Positions 33,436 through 41,090 of a DNA stretch of 64,000 nucleotides are shown piece after piece (the first letter of the stretch is position 1; every line of letters begins with the position of its first letter). This stretch comes from Qipengyuania citrea (lineage in GTDB: Bacteria > Pseudomonadota > Alphaproteobacteria > Sphingomonadales > Sphingomonadaceae): positions 2,356,001-2,420,000 of the forward strand of contig NZ_JALJZT010000002.1 of assembly GCF_024171405.1 (NCBI RefSeq), written 5' to 3'. The translations under genes were made by a program, and so were the position numbers. The notes below the pieces were generated by a model, which worked only from the letters and a program-made list of their open reading frames with translations, was not told the DNA's origin and made no database searches.

Positions 33436-34872
33436 TTATGGAACGATGGAGCGGGACTGCATCCCGCGCGACCAGTCGAGCGCGGCGGCCATCGATGGCG
33501 ACATCGAGGCGGCGAGCATGTTCTCGATCATCGCGGTCTTCTCGATGATCTGCATGATCGCGGAGACCCGCGCCTGTCCGGTCGCTTGCCTCTGGGCGAG
33601 GCTTGACCGGACTTCCGCGACCTGAGCGCGCCAGATCGCGAGTTTCGCTTCATCGGCCGCAATGAAGCTCGCCATCGAGCGTCCGGCCTCGGCTGTGATG
33701 CGTTCGAGGATGGCATAGAGAAGATCGATGCTGGCGATCTCGGCCAGCGTGTCGCGGTCGTCGGTTGCCATCCCGCGTCCATAGGCCGCCTGCACGGTGA
33801 GGATCTTGTAGAGCGGCACCGATGCCACCTGGAGCAGCTCCTTCTCCTCGTCGCCGATCGCTGTGTCGCTGCGGATGGCCTCGACCATGCTGCCGATGAG
33901 CTGGGCAACGCGGGGCCGGATGGCCTTCGCGCTCGTGAGGCTCATCTGCTGGAAAGTGGGGTTGAGGCACTGGTCGGGCTCGTCACACTGGAACACCCGC
34001 ACCGACTGGCCTTGCGTCCCGTCGAGCAGCGCGGTCACCAGCGTCGAGGAGGCATCGCCTGCGAAAGGCACGAACTTGCCTGGTTCGTCATCGCGGGGCG
34101 GCACGTAGATCACCGTGCCGATGAGCGTCATCGCATACTCGGCGAGGTCGCGGTCGAAGGTGCCACCAGGGTTGAAGAAGGCGCTCTGCTTGAGGACATG
34201 CCAGGTGTAATTGCGCGGTACACCGGGATTGACGTCGGCATAGTCGGCGCCGGCGCTCTCATTGGTCGAGGCGCGCTGACCCCTGGTGCCGCAACCGTGT
34301 TTGGCGGCAGCATAGTCGGTGAAGATACCTTCGGAATTGCCGATCGCTTCGCAGATCGCCTTGTCGGCGAGATCGCCCTTGGGCCAGACGCCGCCGACCA
34401 GCCCCTGCGCCATCTCGCAGGAGTTGATCGAGAGATTGTTCATGAGCTGCGCCTTCTGGCTGAACTCCTGCATGATCTTTGAGCACTCGGGGCAGACGGT
34501 ATCGATCGCGAGGCTGAAGGCGAACCCCACCGCATTGTTCGCGACGGCCTTCAACAGCGCGACCATCTCGCTCGCGTTGATGAAGGAGAAGGACCCGGCG
34601 AAGATATCGATGCCGCCGCAACCTGCGCGGGCACGCGGCAGCTGGAGGTTGGCGATGCTGGTCGTCTTCTGCGGGAAGCGCGTCCAGACATTGCCGAGGC
34701 TGTAATAGCCCGCCGACTGTCCTTCGAATGCGCTCGGCCCGGTGACATTGGCCGCAGCGCCCATGTCGTCCATGAAGCGGTCCATGCTGTCGCCGACGTT
34801 TGCGGCGACGGGGGACGCGACCATGCTGGCGGCAGCTATGGTGAGCGCCGCATTGCGGATGCTAGTAATCAT
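33436..34872 (-). CDS. traH: Pilus assembly protein TraH
   Basis: 478 residues from ATG 34872 (MITSIRNAALTIAAAS), with a signal peptide cut near AANVG. The internal CPEC motif (DTVCPECSKIM) and other cysteines fit the disulphide-rich periplasmic TraH of F-type systems, which works with TraF, TraW, TraU and TrbC in pilus extension. The start overlaps the traF end by 11 bases. A longer frame reading upstream to 35073 runs through traF and is rejected. Confidence 0.92.
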   Translation of the reverse strand: MITSIRNAALTIAAASMVASPVAANVGDSMDRFMDDMGAAANVTGPSAFEGQSAGYYSLGNVWTRFPQKTTSIANLQLPRARAGCGGIDIFAGSFSFINASEMVALLKAVANNAVGFAFSLAIDTVCPECSKIMQEFSQKAQLMNNLSINSCEMAQGLVGGVWPKGDLADKAICEAIGNSEGIFTDYAAAKHGCGTRGQRASTNESAGADYADVNPGVPRNYTWHVLKQSAFFNPGGTFDRDLAEYAMTLIGTVIYVPPRDDEPGKFVPFAGDASSTLVTALLDGTQGQSVRVFQCDEPDQCLNPTFQQMSLTSAKAIRPRVAQLIGSMVEAIRSDTAIGDEEKELLQVASVPLYKILTVQAAYGRGMATDDRDTLAEIASIDLLYAILERITAEAGRSMASFIAADEAKLAIWRAQVAEVRSSLAQRQATGQARVSAIMQIIEKTAMIENMLAASMSPSMAAALDWSRGMQSRSIVP

Positions 34873-35692
34873 GTCCGGCTTCCTTCGAGGTGAGGAGGTA
34901 GATGCGGTCCTGCAGCTCGTCGGCCGAGAGCACGCCGTATCCGATCGGGATCGGGCGCCTGGCCACGCTGTCCCAAAGCACGAGCGCCGGGGTGATGCCG
35001 GGTTCGAGCCCCATGCGGGGCCGCTGGCCGCTTTCGACCTTGTAGTCGGGGAAGTGCCTGGACGGCCCGCCATCGGTCGAGATCGCCCGGACCGTGATAT
35101 GCCAGCGGTCCGCCACCGAGCGCACGATCGGGCTCATCACTTCGCAGGCGCCGCAGGTCTGGGCGAAGAAGTAGAACAGTCCATAGCGTTCGGAGAGCCT
35201 GGCCATCACCGCGTCGCGGTCGGCAGCGCGCGCGTCCTGCCATTGCTTCTTGGCGAGTGCGCCGACCGGTCGTTCGAGCGTGTAGTCGAGCTCGGGATCC
35301 TGCCAAATCGCGCGTTGCCAGACATCGGAGAACAGCGAAGCCCGGTCGAGCTGGGCACGCTGGAAGCGGATATAGGCGGTGACGTTTTCCGGCGTCGGAT
35401 AGAGGATCGCGCGCGCCTTGAGTTCGCGCAGTTCCCCCGTGACCGCGTCCAGCTCCTGCGTGGCGGTCACCTGGGCTGGTGGCTGCGCCATCTGCGGCTC
35501 GTCTGCCGGCACCGGCTTTACGCAATAGAACCAGTAGCCGAGCCTGCGCTGCTCGCAGTAGAGGCTGTCTGCCGAAGCAGCTGGCTTTGCCTGGCGCGCT
35601 TCCTGGGCGGCTGCCCGAACGGGGAGCAGTGCAGCGAGAATCATGGCCAGTGCTGGGAGGGCCAGCATCGGCAGTGATTGGCGGCGCGTCAT
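34862..35692 (-). CDS. traF: Pilus assembly protein TraF (thioredoxin-like)
   Basis: 276 residues from ATG 35692, overlapping the traN end by 4 bases. A twin-basic signal peptide (MTRRQSLPML...RAAAQ) leads to a thioredoxin-like domain with FAQTCGACEVMSPIVRSV. The CGAC pair keeps a redox-active CxxC, unlike F TraF, which has lost it. It acts in the periplasm in pilus assembly, probably with the DsbC-like protein of this operon on cysteine-rich TraN, TraU and TraH. Confidence 0.9.
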   Translation of the reverse strand: MTRRQSLPMLALPALAMILAALLPVRAAAQEARQAKPAASADSLYCEQRRLGYWFYCVKPVPADEPQMAQPPAQVTATQELDAVTGELRELKARAILYPTPENVTAYIRFQRAQLDRASLFSDVWQRAIWQDPELDYTLERPVGALAKKQWQDARAADRDAVMARLSERYGLFYFFAQTCGACEVMSPIVRSVADRWHITVRAISTDGGPSRHFPDYKVESGQRPRMGLEPGITPALVLWDSVARRPIPIGYGVLSADELQDRIYLLTSKEAGHDY

Positions 35693-37422
35693 TGGCCACT
35701 CCTTGCGTAATAATCTTCGATTTTCTGCTGGATGAGGATGCTGGTCTCGAGCTCGTCGGGGAGCCGTGCAGCCTCGGTGAACTCGGCATAGACTTCGCTG
35801 AAATCCATCTGGCTGAGGTCGAGCCGGGCGAACTCGTCGAGCGTGAACCCCTCGCACTGCTCTTCCTTGGGCTTGTCCCAGGGCTTGCGCAGCTGGCGGC
35901 GACCCTGTTCCTGCAGGATCCGCGAGAGCTTGCTCTCGAAGCAGCAGTAGACCTTCTTCTTGGTCAGGCAGACGCCGAGGAACTTGTCCGAACAATAGGT
36001 CCCCACGTAGGCGCACAGCCCCTGCGCATCGCGTTCGTGGAGCAGAACTTCCTCGCGGTTGCAGCCGAGCGCGACCAGCAGGCTGATGCCGGGGATGAGC
36101 GGGAAACCCTTGCCCTTGCAGCAGTTGAGCACGCCGAAGACCTTGGACGAGCAGGTGTTGCGCGTGCCGCGGAACAGCGTCAGCGTCTCGGGATCGAACT
36201 GCCCGCGGGCCTCGTCCATCGCATGGAGCGCGGTGACGGCATCCTTGAACTCGTCGTTCGCGGTGCGCTGGATCGTCTCGCAGCTGCCGTCGATGCAATA
36301 GACATCGCCGTCGCAGACATACTGGGTGGAGCTGTCGGTCCCGGGAAGCGGGCACTCGTAGATGCGCTCCCAGGTCTCGCAGGGGTCTTCGTCGGTGAGG
36401 CATTCCTCGCGAACAAAGCGACAGCTGCCCTGGCTTTCGATGTCGGAGCAATCGGTCGCCGCTTCGCGCGCGATGCAGGTGTAGCTCCTCTGCCATTCCC
36501 AGCAGGGCTTTGTGACAGAGACGCCATCGACCACGCGGGTCTGCGGATCGGTATCGGTGCAGATCTCTGCGTCCAGCGTGCAATCGCTATTGTCCGCAAA
36601 ACCTGTGCACTGGCTTTCGTCCGGGGTCGTGGTAACGGTGGTAGCGTTGGCAATGCGGTAGGGCGTCTGACCTGCGACCTGTTCGTCGCAGGTCAGCTCG
36701 GTAAGCGGATCGCCCGGCTCGGTGCACCACTTGCGACCACCGGACCAACCCCACTGCAAGCAAGGACCATCGCGGTGCCCGGTCACCCGGCAAAGAGCGC
36801 CCGAAAACTCTTCGCAGTCCGGCTCACCTGATAGGTTGAAGCTGCCCAATGGGCTGCAAAGGTAATGATACTGCGGTTGCTGGCTGACCCTGACGACGAG
36901 TGGTACCGCGCATTGGCCAACCGACTGATCGATCCGTGTGCCCGTATTGCAGGTCGCGGTATATGTGCCCGCCGCGCCCGAACCGGGCGGCAGCGGAACG
37001 CAGGATCCCTGGCTGCCCGAAATTGCCATGCCGCTGGTGTAGTCGAGCGGCGTCTCGTTGATGGCGAGGCTGCGCGCGATCACGTCCTCGATCTCGTTCG
37101 GCTCGAACCGTGCGCGATTGGCCATGCTGTCGCGGATCGTCCGCATCGGCGTGCTGGTCGTAGCGGCGCTGCGGGCGCGGGTCTCGATCTGGTCGGGATC
37201 GCGCGCAAGATCCTGCAGATCGCGCGTCGCTTGCGGATCGAAATTGGGAACGCGTGCTGCGTCGGGATTGGTCGTTGCTGCCTCGCGCGCTTCGCCCAGC
37301 AGCTCGGTGGCAAAGTACTTCCCGTCAGCCCTTGCCGCATCGCGGGTCTGAGCCTGAATGGAAGCCGCGCTTGTGAGGGTGACGAGTGCCACAAGGAGAT
37401 GGGCGAGGGTTTTGGCGGTCAT
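35689..37422 (-). CDS. traN: Mating-pair stabilisation protein TraN
   Basis: 577 residues with a signal peptide (cut near SIQAQT) and a very cysteine-rich middle and C-terminal half (for example CWEWQRSYTCIAREAATDC, CCKGKGFPLIPG, KKKVYCCFESK). TraN is the outer-membrane adhesin that fixes the mating pair by contacting recipient outer-membrane proteins. The number of disulphides explains the DsbC and CxxC-TraF coded nearby. Overlaps trbC by 4 bases. Confidence 0.92.
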   Translation of the reverse strand: MTAKTLAHLLVALVTLTSAASIQAQTRDAARADGKYFATELLGEAREAATTNPDAARVPNFDPQATRDLQDLARDPDQIETRARSAATTSTPMRTIRDSMANRARFEPNEIEDVIARSLAINETPLDYTSGMAISGSQGSCVPLPPGSGAAGTYTATCNTGTRIDQSVGQCAVPLVVRVSQQPQYHYLCSPLGSFNLSGEPDCEEFSGALCRVTGHRDGPCLQWGWSGGRKWCTEPGDPLTELTCDEQVAGQTPYRIANATTVTTTPDESQCTGFADNSDCTLDAEICTDTDPQTRVVDGVSVTKPCWEWQRSYTCIAREAATDCSDIESQGSCRFVREECLTDEDPCETWERIYECPLPGTDSSTQYVCDGDVYCIDGSCETIQRTANDEFKDAVTALHAMDEARGQFDPETLTLFRGTRNTCSSKVFGVLNCCKGKGFPLIPGISLLVALGCNREEVLLHERDAQGLCAYVGTYCSDKFLGVCLTKKKVYCCFESKLSRILQEQGRRQLRKPWDKPKEEQCEGFTLDEFARLDLSQMDFSEVYAEFTEAARLPDELETSILIQQKIEDYYARSGQ

Positions 37423-38171
37423 GGCCGTTCCTCCCTGGAGAGCTGGCGCAGATGGAGGCGGGCAAGTTCGGCGCCCGGACCCTTGCCCGAGGCAAAGGTC
37501 TCGAGGACTTCGCCCACGCTAATGTTGCCGGCGATGCGGTCGTGCGGCGGCACCTCGCTGGTGCAATCGAACCCGTCGCAGGGACTGAACTCGGTGCTCA
37601 GCATAATGAAGCTCGGTGCAGCTTCGATGTTGAAGGCGCGGAACAGCCTTGGATCGATGCCGAGCGAACCGGCCGCGTCTCGGGTGCTCCAGATGGCGGC
37701 GAGCCGCTTCTTGAATGCCTCGCTGTTACCTTGCGGGAAGCCGCGCAGCACGGTGACGCCTCCCGCCCTGGTCATGTCGTGGACCAGTGCTTTCAGCGCT
37801 TCGGGCGGCATCGACAGGCTGGCAAAGGCAATGAAGCGCGGGGTTCCCCCGAGCGATGCCTTCTCTGCGGCGGCTTGCCCTGCGATCATGGCGTCGAAGT
37901 CGAGGACGGCGTCGGTCTCGGTTGCCTTGATGCTGTCCGCATAGGCTGCGCGATTGGCCTGCGCTTGCGCCTGGATAGCCTGTGCGTCCTCGGTCAGCGC
38001 CTCGGCGCGTTGGCGGACATTGGTGCTGAGCGCCTGCGCATCGTCGGCGTGTTCGGCCGCACGCTCGCGGATCGCTTCAAGGTCGATGCCTTCGGGCGCG
38101 CTCTGGGCGAGAGCGAGGCCACCGAGAGTGACGGCAAGGCCGACGGGCAAAAGGAGGAGGTGCTTGTTCAT
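37419..38171 (-). CDS. trbC: Pilus assembly protein TrbC (F-type)
   Basis: 250 residues from ATG 38171 (MNKHLLLLPVG), with a signal peptide ending near LAQSA. A helical segment (30-90) precedes the F-type TrbC domain: FIAFASLSMPPEALKALV, GVTVLRGFPQG, and ELARLHLRQL near the end. It acts in the periplasm with TraW in pilus assembly. The start overlaps the traU stop by 4 bases; the longer frame up to 38963 is the traU shadow. Confidence 0.9.
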   Translation of the reverse strand: MNKHLLLLPVGLAVTLGGLALAQSAPEGIDLEAIRERAAEHADDAQALSTNVRQRAEALTEDAQAIQAQAQANRAAYADSIKATETDAVLDFDAMIAGQAAAEKASLGGTPRFIAFASLSMPPEALKALVHDMTRAGGVTVLRGFPQGNSEAFKKRLAAIWSTRDAAGSLGIDPRLFRAFNIEAAPSFIMLSTEFSPCDGFDCTSEVPPHDRIAGNISVGEVLETFASGKGPGAELARLHLRQLSREERP

Positions 38172-39181
38172 AGCGCGCAGCAGTTCCGCTTGCGCCAGAC
38201 GAGGTATCCCATGTCTTCGCCGATGGCGGGAATGACCTGTCCGGCCGATTGAAAGGTGGTGGAGGCGCCGATGGGCGGGCAGGCGTAACGGCCCGAAGTC
38301 GCCGGGTTGGGGTTGGTGGCCTGGAAGCGGTATTGTTGCTTGCGCATCACCGGCATCAAATATTTGCCGCACAGGCCCTTGGACCCCATCGTCCCCCACG
38401 AGACGAGTTCGCGGTGGAGCTTGTAGGCAAAGCGCGAAAGCACGAGGCGCGAGGCCTGGACGTGGCCTATGCTGGCCGAGACATTGCCGTTCATCGGGTA
38501 CATCGACCCCTGGCAGCCCGCGCACCAGAACATCTCGTCGATCGGCAGCTTCGCGGTCGAGGCGACGCAGTCGGCCGCACAGGCAGCGAGCGCCAGCGGG
38601 TTGGCGAAGAGCACGGCCTCGGGGTTGATGATCGCGGTGAGCTCGGAATCCTGCCACAGCGGATCGATCTCGGAGATGTAGAGGATGTCGATCGAGCCCG
38701 ATTCCAGGCACAGAAAATCGGCGACGATCTCCATCCAGTAGATCAGCGGATAGGCATACCAGTGGACGTGCCAGCTCGAATAATACTGGCTCGCGCCGCC
38801 CACTGCTGATGGACCCGAGATCGAGCGGAAGCCGATATCGAAGCCGGGATCGAGCTTCATGCCGCCGAGGTTCACGAAGCACCACGGCTTCATGCTGACA
38901 TCGGCAAGCCGCACGGGCTCCCAGAAGCCCATCGCAATTCCGGGCCTCAGACCGCACAGGCACACCGGCAGGTCGGGGTTATCGGGATCGGGCCGGCTCG
39001 AGGGCCAGATGTCCAGCCCGCCGATCGAGATCGGGAACAGGCACGACCAGCAGATGTCGGTGATCGGGTTGACAAAGCTTCCGGTGCAGCGTCCCGGACC
39101 GGCATCGGCCATCGCGGGCGTTGCAGTGGCGAGACCAAGAATGGCGGCCAGCATGAGCGCCAGCTTTCTTAAGTGCGTCAT
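38168..39181 (-). CDS. traU: Pilus assembly/DNA transfer protein TraU
   Basis: 337 residues with a signal peptide (cut near AMADAG). Many conserved cysteines (ITDICWSCLFPISIGG, LPVCLCG, DEMFWCAGCQGSMYP, RKRNCC) identify the TraU family, a periplasmic protein needed for DNA transfer and pilus formation. Length matches F TraU (330). Overlaps trbC and traW by 4 bases each, so all are translationally coupled. Confidence 0.94.
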   Translation of the reverse strand: MTHLRKLALMLAAILGLATATPAMADAGPGRCTGSFVNPITDICWSCLFPISIGGLDIWPSSRPDPDNPDLPVCLCGLRPGIAMGFWEPVRLADVSMKPWCFVNLGGMKLDPGFDIGFRSISGPSAVGGASQYYSSWHVHWYAYPLIYWMEIVADFLCLESGSIDILYISEIDPLWQDSELTAIINPEAVLFANPLALAACAADCVASTAKLPIDEMFWCAGCQGSMYPMNGNVSASIGHVQASRLVLSRFAYKLHRELVSWGTMGSKGLCGKYLMPVMRKQQYRFQATNPNPATSGRYACPPIGASTTFQSAGQVIPAIGEDMGYLVWRKRNCCAL

Positions 39182-39816
39182 TGGGCCGTCCTCCTTTTCG
39201 GTGGCAGCGCGATTTCGCTGATCTCGAGCAGGCGGCCCTGCTGGCGCACGCGTGCGGGCACCGATCTGATCCCGAACCTCTCCGTGAGCTTGCCGCCCTG
39301 GTCGAAATAGAAGCGGCGCTGGCGGGCCTTCATCAGCTCGAGCGGCGCACCCTTCACCAGGATCAGCTTGGCATTGGCGGCCTGCTTGAGCGCCCAGGCG
39401 AGCTGGTCGGGATCGTCGCCGTCGAGGAAGAGAAGTTCGGCGCGTAGCTGCACGCTGTCGAGCGGATTGACCCTCGTGCCAGCGGCATGGATCAGCTCGC
39501 CTTTTGCCCCGCGGATATCGGCAGCGAGCGTGATCGTCGGATCAAATTGCCAGCGACGGGCTTCGCTGGCCCGGACGATTCCGGCGACGGGGTCGGGCCG
39601 GTTCACGCGCGCGATCGTGCGGCGCTTCAGGTCTTCATTGAGCCGCGCGGTCTCCCCCGAACGTTCCATCTGCGTCAGGCGCGAATGAATCTGCTCGAGG
39701 AGGTCGCGCTCGATCACGGGAAACACCGTGCCGCGCTGGCCATAGTCGCGCGCCAGCACCTCGGCAGGGCAGAGCAGGACTGCAAGTAGGGCCGCAGGGA
39801 GGATGAGCTTGCTCAC
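39178..39816 (-). CDS. traW: Pilus assembly protein TraW
   Basis: 212 residues with a signal peptide (LLCPAEVLA). The TraW family pattern is visible: AREYGQ-like ARDYGQRGTVFPVIERDLLEQI at the N-terminus and FGIRSVPARVRQQG near the C-terminus. It works in the periplasm with TrbC. Overlaps the upstream peptidase gene by 4 bases. Confidence 0.9.
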   Translation of the reverse strand: MSKLILPAALLAVLLCPAEVLARDYGQRGTVFPVIERDLLEQIHSRLTQMERSGETARLNEDLKRRTIARVNRPDPVAGIVRASEARRWQFDPTITLAADIRGAKGELIHAAGTRVNPLDSVQLRAELLFLDGDDPDQLAWALKQAANAKLILVKGAPLELMKARQRRFYFDQGGKLTERFGIRSVPARVRQQGRLLEISEIALPPKRRTAQ

Positions 39817-40334
39817 AGGATCGCCCTCCCGCTGCCCAGGATCTGGCCGCGGCAGACGAAGCCGATCTCGGCGTAGCGGCTGTCGAGGCCGCGCTGATGG
39901 CTGGTCCCGGTGTAGAAGCAGCCGTCGGGGATCGGGCCTTCGGGGCCCTTGTGAAGCGCAATGCCGAGACGGGTCTCATCGAGCCGCGCGGCGATCTTGC
40001 GGCCGTTGATGAAGACCTCGTGGCCACGGTGGCTCACGACATCGCCCGGCACGCCCAACACCCGCTTGCCGAAGAGCTGCGCGCCTTCTCCGAAATGCGC
40101 TTCGACGAGTCTGCTCGCCGGCGGCTCGAAGAAGATCAGGCTGCCGCGCTCGATCCGCGCATGCTTGTCGAGCCAGAAGGCCCAGTTGGGCAGGCTCGGG
40201 CTGGCATTGATGAGGAAGGCATGGTCTTTCGCGAAGGCGTCGACCGCGCCCCATCCAAGTGGCAGCAGCACCAGACCGGTCAGGACGAGCGGTCGTTTGA
40301 GCGTGCGGACAAAACGAGAGGCAAAGCGCGTCAC
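39813..40334 (-). CDS. S26-family signal peptidase (TraF/TrhF-type)
   Basis: 173 residues. One N-terminal membrane helix (RPLVLTGLVLLPLGWGAVDAF), then the S26 fold: INASPSLPNWAFWL with the catalytic serine, KRVLGVPGDVVS with the lysine, and GTSHQRGLDSRY near the end. In RP4-like and R27-like systems this peptidase processes pilin or other transfer substrates; the F plasmid lacks it. It sits between trbI and traW, overlapping both. Confidence 0.9.
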   Translation of the reverse strand: MTRFASRFVRTLKRPLVLTGLVLLPLGWGAVDAFAKDHAFLINASPSLPNWAFWLDKHARIERGSLIFFEPPASRLVEAHFGEGAQLFGKRVLGVPGDVVSHRGHEVFINGRKIAARLDETRLGIALHKGPEGPIPDGCFYTGTSHQRGLDSRYAEIGFVCRGQILGSGRAIL

Positions 40335-40717
40335 TGGCCGCCTCCCTGCCCAAGCTGGCGAGCGATCCGCACGCGCAGTTCATCGGTAGCATCGGGGGCA
40401 TCGCCCGCGAGCACTGCTTCGCCGACCAGCACCACGCGGCCATCGGCCCCCATTTCCGCAACAGCGCGCTCGGACGCCTGAAGGAAGGCGAGCACGCGCG
40501 CCTGGCTGGCTTCGGGATCCTGCTCTGCGCGCGCTTCGGCATCGACGAATGCGGCGATGGTCTCGGCAAGCCGGACGGTGACGATCTGCTGGCGCGGCTC
40601 GGACAGTTCGCGGCTGACCCAGGCTGCCCAGAGTAATGCGACCACGAGCGCGAGCACGCCGAGAATTCTCAGCAACAGCGGGCGATTGAAGGATGGTAGT
40701 CTGCGCGTCTCAGTCAC
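40331..40717 (-). CDS. trbI: TrbI-like F-type pilus protein
   Basis: 128 residues. The GTG at 40717 is chosen because it overlaps the upstream stop (GTGACTGA), giving coupling; an ATG at 40759 would extend far into the upstream gene. A single N-terminal membrane helix (LLRILGVLALVVALLWAAWV) precedes a periplasmic part with TVRLAETIAAFVDAEARAEQDP, typical of the F-type TrbI family, which influences pilus retraction. Identification rests on helix, pattern and position. Confidence 0.8.
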   Translation of the reverse strand: MTETRRLPSFNRPLLLRILGVLALVVALLWAAWVSRELSEPRQQIVTVRLAETIAAFVDAEARAEQDPEASQARVLAFLQASERAVAEMGADGRVVLVGEAVLAGDAPDATDELRVRIARQLGQGGGQ

Positions 40718-41090
40718 GTTTAGCCTCCCGGGCCGGATGGTAGTCGAGATCGGCCGCAAGCCGCCTCAGGAAGCGGGGCATGCGAAACAGCGTCACAGCG
40801 CCAGCGAGGGCGAGGAAGCAGCCCTTGAGGTCCTGGCTGAACAGGCTGCGGCGCAGCCCGTCGGCTTCGAGATATCGGTCCGACAGATTGGCGAGCTGGG
40901 TGAAGAGGCCGCCAAGGTCCCAGCCCGCAACGAACAGGAACAGCGCGAGCGGCAATCCCAGCACGATCAGCAGTGAAGTCGCGGCAAAGCGCGCGGTCTC
41001 GATGAGGACGAAACAGCTCCCTTGCAGGAACGGCAGCAGGCTGCGGAGATTGGCCGGAGGGGTCCGGTCGACGAGATGCGAGACCATCAT
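40710..41090 (-). CDS. Membrane protein of unknown function in tra operon
   Basis: 126 residues with one strong helix (FAATSLLIVLGLPLALFLFVAGWDL) and a second hydrophobic stretch near 88-104. It sits between traC and trbI, overlapping both by a few bases, so it is part of the operon. I do not recognise a named F-type Tra protein for it. It could serve as a membrane partner of TraC or TrbI. Confidence 0.75.
   Translation of the reverse strand: MMVSHLVDRTPPANLRSLLPFLQGSCFVLIETARFAATSLLIVLGLPLALFLFVAGWDLGGLFTQLANLSDRYLEADGLRRSLFSQDLKGCFLALAGAVTLFRMPRFLRRLAADLDYHPAREAKRD

Noticed and set aside
32272..33606. A 444-codon plus-strand open frame
   Set aside because: Antisense to traG and the end of traH; no natural protein features.
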